From Oreohelix idahoensis (Eukaryota > Mollusca > Gastropoda > Stylommatophora > Oreohelicidae): a stretch of DNA of 64,000 nucleotides. The notes under the pieces are model-generated. The model saw only the letters and a list, made by a program, of their open reading frames with translations, was not told the DNA's origin and did not search any database. Below, in pieces: positions 54,517 through 64,000 of this stretch; positions within the stretch are counted from its first letter, which is position 1; every line of letters begins with the position of its first letter. The stretch is taken from positions 456,001-520,000 of the forward strand of contig JAMPIV010019831.1 in the NCBI GenBank assembly GCA_024509875.1, read 5' to 3'. The position numbers and the translations under genes were made by a program.

Positions 54517-55007
54517 TAATGGTTCTCATGGCTGCATTTTGTATTTTGTCTAGTTTTGCTTTGTTAGAGGCTTCAGCTGAGTCATAGACTATGCTGGCAT
54601 AATCCAGTTTCCCCCTGATGAAAGACTTGTTACCTTTTACTATCCTTAGTATATTTAGGGGTCCCCTACAGCTTTCTACTAAATTGTCTATATGTTTATT
54701 CCAATTTAGTTGTTTATCTAAAGTTATGCCCAGAAATCTTGTTGTTGAGGAGGTACATATTTTCTGTCCTTTAATGGTTATATTGATTTTATTATTTTTT
54801 TAAAATGTCTTTTGCTGAATATCATACCTACTGTTTTGTTTACATTAATTTGGAAGCCCCAACTTTTCATCCACTCTGAAACTTTGTCTATTTGTTTTTG
54901 AAGTTATTGGTAAACATGGTCAAGTTTTTTTCCAGATCGCCAAATGGCACAGTCATCTGCAAATTGTGATACTGTATTCTTAATGTCGTTAAATTTATCT
55001 GCTAAAT
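54517..55007 (-). pseudogene. LINE RT palm and thumb
   Basis: Reads in pieces on the minus strand: 'QFADDCAIWRSGKKLD' (catalytic ADD, about 54920-54970), 'IDKVSEWMKSWGFQINVNKT', 'RFLGITLDKQLNWNKHIDNL' and 'AKLDKIQNAAMRTITG', the last ending at the solo LTR. A stop in the region near 54905 and at least one frame change break it. Confidence 0.78.
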
Positions 55008-55215
55008 CAGAGGTTTTCAAACTTTTTTAGTCTGCGGCTCCCTTGACCTGTGCATAAATCACTGTGGCTCCTCTCTATACTATATATTATATATAAGCAA
55101 TTGTACCCAAAAAGATATTAAAGTATATGAGGAGAACTGCCATAAGACGGGGTAAAACAGTTGGAAAAAAAAAAAAACACACACCCACACAAAGTTAACC
55201 ATCACCCATGGCTTC

Positions 55216-55527
55216 ACATGTGAGTCACGCAACGTCATTTATGCTATTATATGCAAACGTTGCACCATTACGTACATCGGCCAAACGGGCACACGACTGG
55301 GCGACCGATTCTGCAGACACCTCTATGATATCTCTCAGTTTAATTCCACACCTGTGGCTATCCACTTCAATGGCCCTGACCACCACGGTGCCACTGACAT
55401 CCAGGTGACAGCCATCAGATACTGTTCCTCGGACGCCAACAGTCGGTTTCGCCAGGAACAATGCCTCATCCATCTTATGGGTTGCCTCAAACCACATGGT
55501 TTGAATACCCAACATTCTTTTGTCTGA
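55216..55527 (+). pseudogene. GIY-YIG endonuclease domain of a Penelope-like element
   Basis: 103 codons to a stop read as a GIY-YIG nuclease: 'NVIYAIICKRCTITYIGQTG' with the C-X2-C pair between the two strands that marks Penelope-like enzymes, then 'RLGDRFCRHLYDI', 'PVAIHFNGPDHH' and 'RFRQEQCLIHLMGCLKPHGL'. The domain would nick target DNA. It is the C-terminal end only; the RT is missing. The frame is open back to about 55216 with no start, so it is a 5'-truncated remnant with an undamaged domain core. Confidence 0.82.
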
Positions 55528-55579
55528 GACGCCTTTCTCTATCGAGTCCCTGTTGTATTATGACTTTCTACTTTGATGC

Positions 55580-55870
55580 TATCACACCTTTTTTTTTTTT
55601 TTTTTTAAATTACCATTTTTTTAATTTAATAATTTAATTAATTAATTTATTTACTTATTTTTTTTTTTAATTTGTTTATTTATTTTATTTTATTTAAAAA
55701 AAATTTTTTTTTAAATTATTTTTTCCTTTTTTATTTTATTTATTTCTTTATTTAGTTTTTATTTATTTATTTATTTGTTTTAAATTTATTTATTATTATT
55801 ATTTATTTATTTATATTTTATTTAATTTTTTATTTATTTTATTTTATTTATTATTTATTGATTACTTTTT
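55580..55870. repeat. AT-rich TTTA-type low-complexity tract
   Basis: Almost only A and T, with many 'atttattt' units. No other content. Confidence 0.95.
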
Positions 55871-56521
55871 TCTCACTCTTTTCCAGTCCTTGTTTTCATT
55901 ATTTCTTATTTTTATGTACTATCAACTTCCTCTTTCCGGTTTAGTGGCAGCCATCTTGCTTTGCTTCACATGTGACTGGACTTTATATTAAGGGAGTTTT
56001 TTTCTCTTATTTTTATAGTTTCATGTTCTCTACTTAATTCTCATTTTCTTTCCCTCCTGTCTCTTGTTTGTCTGTCCCTGACGAAGGCCTTGTGGCCGCA
56101 ATGTAGGTTTTTCTTGTCCTTCTCCTTGTAAGACGTATTACTATTTGTGTGGGTGTGGGTGTGTGTGTGTGTGTTTTTTTTTTTCAAAAAGATTTTAATG
56201 ACTTCTGAATGTGCATATTTTACATCTGATAATAATTGTGGGGGGTAAATAAGTTAAGTTTCGGACACAAAATAAATAAGACTATTTATTTTGTAAATGA
56301 AAATCTAAATTAATTTAATCAACTTACAGTTTTATGACACCTTATACTAGTCACAAAGTCAATGAGAAAGATGAGCTTTCTTCTTCATCTATATTTATTG
56401 ATGGACCTTGGCTCATAATATCGAGCCCAACACTTTTCCCAAGCCACCGCAACGCCCTTAGCCGAGGGCCGCGACACCCCTGGGAGCTGCGACGCACAGT
56501 TTGAAAACCTCTGTGCAAAAT

Positions 56522-56815
56522 CATTTACAGCTATAGTGAAAATTGAAGGTGAAATCACTGATCCCTGAGGAATCCCATTCTGTTGTTCGTATATTTCTGA
56601 CTTATCATTGTACACCTGTACAGTAAAATACCTGTCCTGTAAAATGTTTTCTAGATACCTATAGGTTTTACCAGTAATGCCAGTCTTTTTCATTTTGTAA
56701 AGAGCTCCATCTCTCCAGCATTCATCATATGCTCTTGCGACGTCTAGAAAGACTGCTACTGTTTTTTCTTTCCTCTTGAACCCTAGCTTTACATCGTGTT
56801 CTTCCTCCCACTTTT
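56522..56815 (-). pseudogene. LINE RT motif A and B region
   Basis: Minus-strand reading has 'TVAVFLDVARAYDECWRDGA' (catalytic Asp of motif A), 'GITGKTYRYLENILQDRYFT' and 'NGIPQGSVISPSIFTIAVND', then the hAT target. It is the upstream continuation of 54517-55007. It stops at a T run near 56813; nothing further upstream was found. Confidence 0.8.
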
Positions 56816-56873
56816 TTTTTTAAAAGTTATGCCTCGTTTCGGCGAAGCACGTCCTGTTCAACCTAGTCGGTTA

Positions 56874-57341
56874 TTTTTTTTTTTTTTTTTGTGCTTCGGT
56901 ATCGATTATTCTGCTCATCCTATGGTCACACTCTGTCACTGTAACAAATAACATATAATTCAAACAATCAATCAATACTCTTTAGCTCACCAAGGAGCAT
57001 AGGCCTTCTACGAACACATGCTTTGTCCTTCTGTTGCGTACCATTAGTTCAAGGTCTTTCCTTGTCATCCTCACCATTTTCATTTCCTTGAACACCTGAT
57101 CCCTAGCGCAGTGTGGTAACCATTACACCAGCGCAGCTCCCTATGCTCCACTTAAAACTGGTACCACTCTCTTCAGAATGCACTTTAGAAGCACACCGCA
57201 ACGCATTAGTACAATTAAAACAAAAAAAAATAGTTAAACCTTCTTAAAACGATTGACACTAAACCCGACGTGCACTACGGTATTATTTTATTTCAAGACA
57301 GATACATTCTTATTTATGTAAGGCAGTTACGCCGTCAAAAA
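56874..57341. repeat. About 470-bp tandem block, first copy
   Basis: Starts with a T run, then 'tattctgctcatcctatg', and ends 'cgccgtcaaaaaat'. The second copy follows directly (57342-57793). Confidence 0.88.
56964..57142 (-). mobile_element. tRNA-derived SINE with RTE-like tail, copy 1
   Basis: On the minus strand the head 'gggagctgcgctggtgtaat' and 'ggttaccacactgcgctagg' has a tRNA-like A box and a degenerate B box. The rest matches the 3' end of RTE-like LINE copy C (28965-29075), and it ends in a TTGA-type tail (plus 'caatcaatcaatac'). A tail shared with a LINE suggests that LINE mobilised it. Confidence 0.75.
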
Positions 57342-57793
57342 ATTTTTTTTTTTTTTTTTTTTTTGCTTCAGTATTGTTTATTCTGCTCATCCTATGATCA
57401 AACTGTGTCACTGTAACAAATAATTCAAACAATCAATCAATACCTTTTAGCTCCCCAAGGAGAATAGGCCTTCCACGAACACATGCTATGTCCTCCTGTT
57501 GCGTACCGTCAGTTCAAGGTCTTTCCTTGTCATCCTCACCATTTTCATTTCCTTTAACACCTGATCGCTAGCGCAGTGTGGTAAACATTACACCAGCGCT
57601 GCTCCCTATGCTCCACTTAAAACTGGTACCACTCTCTTCAGAATGCACTTTAGAAGCACACCTCAACGCAATAGTACAATTAAAAACAATGGATAGTTAA
57701 ACCTTCCTAAAACGATTCACACTAAAGCCGACTTGCACTACGTTCTTATTTATATAAACATTTATGTAAGGCTGTTAGGCCGTCAAAAAAAGT
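57342..57793. repeat. About 460-bp tandem block, second copy
   Basis: Same order of parts as 56874-57341, with small deletions (for example in 'catataattcaaac'). Confidence 0.88.
57430..57607 (-). mobile_element. tRNA-derived SINE with RTE-like tail, copy 2
   Basis: Second copy carried by the tandem block. It has 'gtaaacattacacc' for 'gtaaccattacacc', so the A box is slightly worse. Confidence 0.72.
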
Positions 57794-57811
57794 TTTGTGT
57801 TCCACTATATT

Positions 57812-57946
57812 TTTTTTTTTTTTTTTTTTTTTCCAATCTTTATTTGCATTTCATTTGAGTTTACAAAACACGTTCATTTTACATATTTTCATAAAGAAAT
57901 TTCAGTGAAAAGACAATTACACAATGAACAGTTGTATAGAAAAGAA

Positions 57947-57983
<37 letters not shown>

Positions 57984-58560
57984 AAAATTCGCTTCCTCGC
58001 ACCCATTCATTAACCAAAAAAAAAACTCTTTCTTGCCCATTTAAAAGGGTTATACATTGTACATTTGTTTGTAATGATAGTAGTGATTAAAGGGAGAAGG
58101 GGAAAAGGGATAAAGGAACCATACTACCTTGTTCTTGAAATTATAATGCACACTCGATTTTATAGTGATAACGGGGGGGGGGGGGGGGGGGGGTTTTGGT
58201 GGTACTTTTTTTTTTTTTTTTTCACATTCCGTTGAAGTTGACAAAGACATATACATGGAAACATTGACAATAATAGTTTGAACATAAGCATAACAACGAA
58301 AATACACTGTGCAGCTATAAAAAAATATATATATTTTTTAAAATTACTTCCACACCTTGCACACACTCATTTACACACTCTAGTACTCCCAGGTTACACA
58401 TTTTACATTTTTGGTAATGGTAGTGTTGATTAAAAAGAGAAGGAAGAGAGAAAGAAAGAAAGAAAGAAAAAGACCTTGCACCCACTTATTGGAAATATAG
58501 AGCGTACTCTTTATTCTTTAGTGATAACGGGAAGGGGGGGGGGGGGGGGGGGGGTTTTTT
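57812..58560. repeat. About 380-bp tandem duplication with T and G runs
   Basis: Two copies (57812-58200 and 58201-58560) each start with a T run, include a short AT run and a 'gtaatg-tagtg-tgattaaa' segment, and end in 'gataacggg' plus a G run. The G runs are about 24 and 22 bases (near 58171-58194 and 58531-58554). Confidence 0.8.
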
Positions 58561-59217
58561 AAATAGTAATATTACAAACATCATGTGCATTATTAAAATA
58601 CAAGGTCAAATTGAAATACAGATGAAAGTCATATACACTCGTAGACACACACTTCTACCAAAAGTCTACTCTCATTAACATAACAATGAAACAACTATCG
58701 TGTGATATTTACATTCATAGTCAAAACGTCAAGTCAAGTCAAGCCATGCTGTGCGATTCTCCCCCTGAATTTAAGAGCATTTGGAGTACAAAAACCGCGT
58801 CAAAAGCCCTCCCACGAACACACTCAGGGACCATCGGACAATGCAGACCTTGACACTTCCAGAAATGTGGTCAACATGACCTCCCGTAAATACAGGAGTA
58901 GTTTTATAAAAGGTCCTTTTTCTTCTTTTTTTTTTTTTTTTCCCCATTGTGGACAACCAGTCATTATATTGCTCCTCTCCACGGAAATCTTTAGTAAATT
59001 ATTACTTTGTTTGTTTGTTTATTATTAGGCTTGTTTATTCGATTTCTCAAGATGAAATAGAGCAAAATTAAATTTGGCCTAAAAATGTTAAAGAATAGGA
59101 TTGTCTCGGTTTGTAAAATATTCCCAATGGAAAATAAAATGCAATCGATCTCAAACACACACACACATACACACTTGCCGCTATTTCAACAACCGCTATT
59201 GACGACTTTCAATGCAA

Positions 59218-59263
<46 letters not shown>

Positions 59264-60155
59264 AGGAAAGGCAGAATGTTAGATGAGTCTGCGTGCTCGA
59301 TTTTTAACCCTTTAACAATAAAGTTCGTGACTGTTCGGGTCCCCATAATTAAAACCGGTGTCGGAAACCGTTGGTCATAACTCTTCAACGTGTCACTGCG
59401 TTCAGTACATTTAGAAACTGGCGCTAAAAGACCAGGGTCAGCATTTAAGTAATTTTTTTTTCCCGACCGAAGACCACACGGTCTGCTGCTATGGGCAAAA
59501 TTGTCCTATAAAAACTCTTACTTTTGAAGCATCGGTCTTAATCAAAATAATAATAATAAATAAATACAAAATAAAATAGACTACACATGTACATATGCAT
59601 TTAAAATGTAAACATAATAATGACAATAACAATAATAATAATGATAATAGATACATAGAAAATAAAATAATAATAATTTAAAGGCAGGCTTTTCTCTGCG
59701 GACATGAAAAAGGGGAGGATGAAAGATGTACTTAAGATAAAAATACTGGGTGATGGAGTCCCTCACCTCTAACGTTGTGTGTGTAGGGGAGGAGGAGGGA
59801 GGATGAGGATATGTGTTAAAGGGAGTGGGGAAGGTAGGAAAAAAAAAACAGGTGGTGGAAAAAAACACGTAGTTGGCAGTGAGGTTGGGGGTGGGGGAGG
59901 GGAGAGGTTATAGGAAAGTGACCTTCGTATAAACTAAAAGCTTGGATTTAAGGTACAGGTACAGGTAGCAGGGGATAGTGGACAGGTTTTAAAATAAGCG
60001 TCACTCGCTGGAGGAACAAATTTAGGAGAAAAGCTGGGCGGATAATTTTGTACTCAAATACTGATTGAACGCGACATTTCCAAATTATAGAACGATATTC
60101 CGAGAGTAAAAAAATTAAATAAAAATGGATGTCTGGTAGTGTCTTGGGAATTGAA
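58561..60155 (-). other. Probable 3' untranslated part of the Tx1-like LINE
   Basis: No convincing frame on either strand. It holds a (GA)n tract at 59219-59260, ATA-rich patches (59540-59670) and a G-rich patch at 59780-59910. Confidence 0.55.
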
Positions 60156-62147
60156 TTAAGCATAATCGCTTTGAAAATGTCTGTTTTTTTTTTTTTTCGT
60201 ATGTGTGTCCAGTATGTCCTTTAAGATTCTCTGTGCTGGTATAATTGTGCTACATTTATAGAAAATGTGTTCCTCACTTTCTTGTACATTTGCCTGGCAC
60301 ATCTTGCATCGTGATTTTCGTTTTAATCTGTGTGCTGCTCTTTCTGTGGTTGGTGTCATGTTATATAAAAGTCGATATGTGACTTCTCTGGCTTTTGGAG
60401 CAATGCTTTTGTTGTGAAGATCGGTGAAAATCTCAGTGTAATCTGTTATAAAGTAATTGTAACCTCTTTTAATTCTTAGGTGTAAAGGTGGTGCTTGTAA
60501 CCTGACTAAGTGTTTGTAAATGTTGTTTGTTTTCTGGTTAATTAAAATTCCGTGTCCTCTGATGGCTTGTATGCATGTCCTGTAAAAGTGTGGTAGTGTG
60601 CCGTAATGGTGTGGGACATTGTTCTTCAGTGGTTTCAGTCTAGCAAGTCTAAGCCCTACGTAGTAATGGGCTAATGTGTGTCGTTCTGGGTCTCTTATTA
60701 TATTTCCTACATGTCTGATTCGAAGTGCCTTTATTTTTGTGCCTATATCCTGGAGGGCAACTCCCCCGAATCTTTTCTCTTGCATGAGTGTTTGATGTTT
60801 AATGCTAAATAAAGTGTGCCCAAAAACAAAACGCCTAATCTCTTTGTTTATCTCTGTCACCGTATGTTGTGGAGGGTCAAAGACTGTAGCAATGTAAATT
60901 ATTTTTGGAATAATAAAACAGTTCACTATAGCACTTCTGGAAAAAATGGTTGTATTTTTGTATTTGTAGCGGTGAAGTGTGTCTGTGGTATATGTGACTA
61001 AGTTCTGCCATGTGACTTTGTGTGTGCGGTTCGGGTGAGATGGGAAGTATATACCGTACAGTTTCATGTTTGTTGTTGACGTTAAATCAAAGGGGAAATC
61101 TGCTTTGTTTTTCCATCTGCCTATACCCATAATTGTAGACTTTTGGACGTTTAATTTTGACCCACTACCTTTACCAAAAAGCGTGAAAGTGTCTAGAATA
61201 TTTTGTATAGACCTATCATTGGGGGGAAAGAAGGTGGTATCGTCTGCGTAGGCAAGCAACTTTTGTTCCCCTTTACCTTGAATAAAAGTGCCTCTGATGT
61301 TACTGTCTTGTCTAATTTTCTCTAGCAGTGGTTCTAGAGCGAGTACATAGAGTAGAGGAGAAAGGGGACATCCTTGCCTAACAGATCTTGTCAGCCCAAA
61401 AGCCCCAGTAAATGAATGATTTACCAAAACCTTGCTTTCAGGTTTTGTGTATATAATTTCAATCCACTTTCTAAAGTAATCACCAATGTTGCAGTGTAGT
61501 AATGTTTTATGGAGGTATGAGTGGGATATTCTGTCAAAGGCTTTTTCCTGGTCTAGCGATAGGATTGACGACTGGCAATCCTTCTGATGTGTGTAGGTGA
61601 TGATGTCTCTTATGAAGTGTGCGTGCTGATGAATGTTTCTGTGCTGGACACTACACTGTTGGTCTTCGTGTATGAGTGTAGCCATGAACGGTTTGAGTTT
61701 GTTTGTTAGGGTTTTGGCTAAAATTTTGTAGTCGGTGTTGGGGAGTGATATTGGTCTGTAGTTTTTAAGCTTTGTTTTGTCCGGATCGTCCTTAGGGATT
61801 AGAGTGATGTATGACAGGTTGAAACTAGATAGAAATTCCTTTTTCGCGAAAGATTCTGAATATACCTTTAGTAGGAGAGGGCCTAACATGGGGAAGAAAT
61901 GTTGGTAGAATTCAGCTGTGAGTCCATCTGGTCCTGGTGACTTGCCTTTTTGCATTTCGTTTACTGCGTATGTTATGTTTTCTAGGGTCAGTTCTGCATC
62001 AAGAGATTGTTTATCTTTGTTGCTCAGTTTCTTAGTGTATTGCATAAAAGTGTCTTGTATATGTGGTTGTATTCCTTCTTCTGTGTAAAGATTTCTATAT
62101 TCGTGTTCCATGGAACACAAGGCCATATATATTAGACTACTTATCAT
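60156..62147 (-). CDS. Tx1-like LINE reverse transcriptase (ORF2 without endonuclease)
   Basis: This 663-codon frame has no internal stop. RT motifs in order are 'MQKGKSPGPDGLTAEFYQHF', 'LKNYRPISLPNTDYKILAKT', 'EDQQCSVQHRNIHQHAHFI', motif A 'LSLDQEKAFDRISHSYLH', motif B 'RQGCPLSPLLYVLALEPLL' and motif C 'LLAYADDTTFF'. The C-terminal 'CKMCQANVQESEEHIFYKC' is a Cys/His motif typical of these LINEs. The spacing and wording fit the L1/Tx1 side of LINEs rather than RTE or I. The start is where the open frame begins; a full ORF2 would add about 400 residues upstream. Confidence 0.88.
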   Translation of the reverse strand: MISSLIYMALCSMEHEYRNLYTEEGIQPHIQDTFMQYTKKLSNKDKQSLDAELTLENITYAVNEMQKGKSPGPDGLTAEFYQHFFPMLGPLLLKVYSESFAKKEFLSSFNLSYITLIPKDDPDKTKLKNYRPISLPNTDYKILAKTLTNKLKPFMATLIHEDQQCSVQHRNIHQHAHFIRDIITYTHQKDCQSSILSLDQEKAFDRISHSYLHKTLLHCNIGDYFRKWIEIIYTKPESKVLVNHSFTGAFGLTRSVRQGCPLSPLLYVLALEPLLEKIRQDSNIRGTFIQGKGEQKLLAYADDTTFFPPNDRSIQNILDTFTLFGKGSGSKLNVQKSTIMGIGRWKNKADFPFDLTSTTNMKLYGIYFPSHPNRTHKVTWQNLVTYTTDTLHRYKYKNTTIFSRSAIVNCFIIPKIIYIATVFDPPQHTVTEINKEIRRFVFGHTLFSIKHQTLMQEKRFGGVALQDIGTKIKALRIRHVGNIIRDPERHTLAHYYVGLRLARLKPLKNNVPHHYGTLPHFYRTCIQAIRGHGILINQKTNNIYKHLVRLQAPPLHLRIKRGYNYFITDYTEIFTDLHNKSIAPKAREVTYRLLYNMTPTTERAAHRLKRKSRCKMCQANVQESEEHIFYKCSTIIPAQRILKDILDTHTKKKKNRHFQSDYA

Positions 62148-62150
62148 TCA

Positions 62151-62465
62151 AAGAAAATTGCAAAACGTCCTGCACTGATGTAAGATACCAGAAGAGCTAT
62201 TAATTCTTATAATAATAATATTAATTTAGATAAATGTACAAAGAAAAACTAGACAACTATTTATGCTCTTTAAGAATTACTGACCGTTATAAAGTTTACG
62301 TTCTTACAGTAAGATTTATTATAGATTTGGTTTATTTCAATGTAGTTTAGTAAATTTAATTAATTATACTATTTTGAAAAAGGGGTATAATCCTGTCAAT
62401 CAAAGTGGGATAATAAATTATATTTATTAAAGGGATATAATTCAAATTGTGTTTTCGTTCTATTA
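62151..62465. other. No feature seen
   Basis: AT-rich sequence between the LINE and the Tc1 element. Confidence 0.4.
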
Positions 62466-63965
62466 CTGTTCAAAAAAAAGAAACGCATAGCTATCCGAGG
62501 GCGCGTTTTTATGAGTTTGTAAGTAAAATTTGGTGCTAGGGTATATAAAAACCAGCCTCAAATGTTCTTTACAGCGTCAAATGCATTCGTTTTTGTAATC
62601 GTTACAACGCAGTGGTCAATAGTGTTTATGACGCAATTTTTGACCACAGCTCATGTTGCGCGCACGTGAAAGCAACAAAATTTGGGGTGAACACTATTCA
62701 CTGATTACGCAACTGAAACCCTATAAAAGGATAACGCTACACACACACACAAAATTCAGTTCATTTTCAAGCAGACATTTATGGCGTCTCTATCGATAAA
62801 TTTAAGGAACATTGCTATTGGCCGACTGCATGCAGGCGAAAGTCAAAGTCAGGTTGCCAGGCATCTAAACGTGCATCAGAGTACCATCAGTCGACTTTGG
62901 CACTGGTTCCAAGCCACTGGCTCAGTTGAAGACCGGCATCGCAGTGGACGACCCAGAGTTACAACAGCAGCGGAGGATTGCTTTATTCGGCTTCGTCACC
63001 TCAGAGACAGGTTTACAACAGCTTCCTCAACTGCCCAGTCATTACCTGCAGGATGTCATGTGTCTGATCAAACTGTCCGGAATAGACTGCAAGACGATGG
63101 ACTTTGGGCACAAAGACCTCACCGAGCAGCTGCCTTTACGCGCCGCCATCGTCAAAATCGACTTCTTTGGGCCAACCAGCATCGTCCCTGGGCAGCTGAC
63201 AATCAATGGGAACGTGTCTGGTTTAGTGACGAATCTTTCTTTTTGTTGCAGCGTCATGATAGACGGCGTAGGGTCTAACGTAGGCGAAATGAACGTTTTG
63301 CCCAAAATTGTGTTGATGAAGCTCCGCCGCACGGTGGTGGAGGTGCAATGGTGTGGGGAATGATCAGTTACAACGGAAGGAGTCAATTGGTGCACATTGA
63401 AGGAGGCTTGAATGCGCAACGATACGTCAATGAAATTCTTCGACCCCATGTCCTTCCACTTTTGGCTGCCCAAAGGTCTGTGTTTCAACAGGACAACGCC
63501 AGACCCCATTGTGCACGGTTGACCACGCAGTTCCTGACTGCCAACAACATTCTCACCCTTCCCTGTCTCAAGACATGAGTCCGATTGAGCACCTGTGGGA
63601 TGAGCTGCATAGACGTGTTTGTCGCTGAGACGTTGCTCCAGCCAATCGTCGTGATCGGTTCCAGGCACTCCAGGAAGAGTGGGCAGCTATCCCACAGGCC
63701 CACATCAGACGTCTGATCGCATCCATGCTCAGGAGATACCAGTCGCTAATCGATGCAAGACGAGGCCACACACCATACTAACGGGAAAGCCCGTACGCCA
63801 AAAAACTCTCGCGACCCAGATGCAAAGCAACTGTCAATTGATTGGTTGAACTCTAAGGTATTCTTGTGTGCAATTTGAACAATTAACTCATTAAATTAAA
63901 AAAAGTTATTGAATGTCAAAATTATGGCTATGTGTGTGTAGCTTTGCGTTTCTTTTTTTGAACAG
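62466..63965 (+). mobile_element. Tc1/mariner transposon, complete ends
   Basis: A 1500-bp element whose ends form an inverted repeat: left 'ctgttcaaaaaaaagaaacg', right its complement with one A fewer. It is flanked by the TA duplication (62464-62465, 63966-63967). It holds a single transposase gene, now broken. 'ctataaaagg' at about 62721-62730 is a TATA-like element about 50 bp before the ATG. Confidence 0.93.
62781..63781 (+). pseudogene. Tc1-like transposase, broken
   Basis: It would cut and rejoin the element ends. The N-terminus has paired helix-turn-helix DNA-binding parts ('SQVARHLNVHQSTISRLWHW') and a 'GRPR' hook near residue 57. The catalytic core has 'VWFSDESFF' (first Asp), 'VFQQDNARPHCA' (second Asp, about 63485-63520) and 'DMSPIEHLWDEL' (Glu, about 63573-63608). 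Lesions are a TAA at 63276-63278, a small deletion near 63562-63570 that shifts the frame before the Glu motif, and a TGA at about 63627. The ATG at 62781 fits the family's usual start, and the length of about 330 codons is normal. Confidence 0.9.
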
Positions 63966-64000
63966 TATATATTTCTTTGACTGCTATTTAAAAGGATACA

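Larger units (their letters stand above)
55165..56186 (+). mobile_element. Penelope-like element 3' part, within the hAT element
   Basis: It begins near an A run followed by 'cacacacccacacaaa' and ends near 'tttgtgtgggtgtgggtgtg' followed by T runs, so its edges form an imperfect inverted repeat. Inside are a GIY-YIG coding end (55216-55527), AT-rich filler, and 'cctgacgaaggccttgtggc' near 56076. No RT remains. Confidence 0.65.
55008..56513. mobile_element. hAT-type non-autonomous element
   Basis: Both ends read CAGAGGTTTTCAAACT inward, a 16-bp terminal inverted repeat of the form common in hAT elements. Flanking 8-bp sequences are TGCTAAAT (55000-55007) and TGCAAAAT (56514-56521), one mismatch. 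No transposase is present. Most of the inside is a Penelope-like piece and AT-rich DNA. Confidence 0.88.
51613..56815 (-). mobile_element. RNase-H-bearing LINE, dead and multiply interrupted
   Basis: A minus-strand LINE with a CAA-type 3' tail at 51618 ('cttgttgttttgatgagg' on plus). It is broken by a solo LTR (53228-54511) and a hAT element (55008-56513), and is cut off at its 5' side near 56815 inside RT. No endonuclease remains. RT plus RNase H plus a C-terminal Zn motif suggests the I/Jockey group. Confidence 0.85.
57811..62150 (-). mobile_element. Tx1-like LINE, 5'-truncated
   Basis: The minus-strand element has an intact RT region (60156-62147), a long 3' part, and a likely poly(A) tail seen as a T run at 57811-57832. 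The endonuclease is absent. I could not fix target duplications, so both ends are approximate; the 3' part may contain other material. Confidence 0.7.

Noticed and set aside
57100..57142. tRNA gene on the minus strand
   Set aside because: Only the head is tRNA-like, the B box is degenerate and the 3' part is LINE tail.
57797..58090. Plus-strand frame starting at a T run
   Set aside because: Low-complexity sequence from T and AT runs within the LINE 3' part.
63042..63668. Minus-strand 208-codon frame in the Tc1 element
   Set aside because: It is antisense to the transposase and has no motif of its own.

Overview
The window looks like repeat-rich nuclear DNA from an animal, most likely an aquatic invertebrate; a mollusc or other lophotrochozoan is my best guess, at low confidence. 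I found no host protein gene, no true tRNA or rRNA gene and nothing prokaryotic. Every protein-coding signal I could interpret belongs to a transposable element: Ty3/Gypsy LTR retrotransposons, RTE-like, I/Nimb-like and Tx1-like LINEs, tRNA-derived SINEs, a Penelope-like fragment, a hAT-type element and a Tc1/mariner transposon. Much of the rest is tandem repeat.

Layout. 1-4250: a LINE scrap and several minisatellites. 4250-9377: a dead RTE-like LINE (copy A) followed by four satellite arrays. 9378-26285: a large, decayed Ty3/Gypsy element inserted in that block, itself split in its RNase H region by a Nimb-like LINE (13947-18259). 26286-28923: the rest of the satellite block, with two LINE relics. 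28937-31791: a 5'-truncated RTE-like LINE (copy C). 31792-36830: mostly unrecognised DNA, a SINE, and a minisatellite grown out of a LINE fragment. 36830-42394: copy B of the LINE-plus-satellite block, which carries the empty target site of the big Gypsy element. 42395-51612: a young-looking Gmr1-type Ty3/Gypsy element on the minus strand with one intact 1508-residue polyprotein in which integrase lies upstream of reverse transcriptase. 51613-56815: a dead RNase-H-bearing LINE broken by a probable solo LTR and by a hAT element that contains a Penelope-like end piece. 56874-57793: a tandemly doubled block, each half holding a SINE whose tail matches the RTE-like LINE. 57811-62150: a Tx1-like LINE with an intact 663-residue RT region and a long 3' part. 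62466-63965: a Tc1-like transposon with both terminal repeats and a broken transposase.

The insertions can be put in order. The RTE-like LINE was already frameshifted and already joined to the satellites when blocks A and B were duplicated. The big Gypsy then entered A only, and the Nimb-like LINE entered that Gypsy. The Gmr1-type element is among the latest arrivals, because its two LTRs differ at only about four positions by eye. Target-site duplications were read directly for the big Gypsy (4 bp), the Nimb-like LINE (12 bp), RTE copy C (13 bp), a truncated LINE (37 bp), the 33260 SINE (10 bp), the Gmr1-type element (5 bp), the solo LTR (5 bp), the hAT (8 bp, one mismatch) and the Tc1 element (TA). 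Family and clade names come from motif recognition, not a database search.
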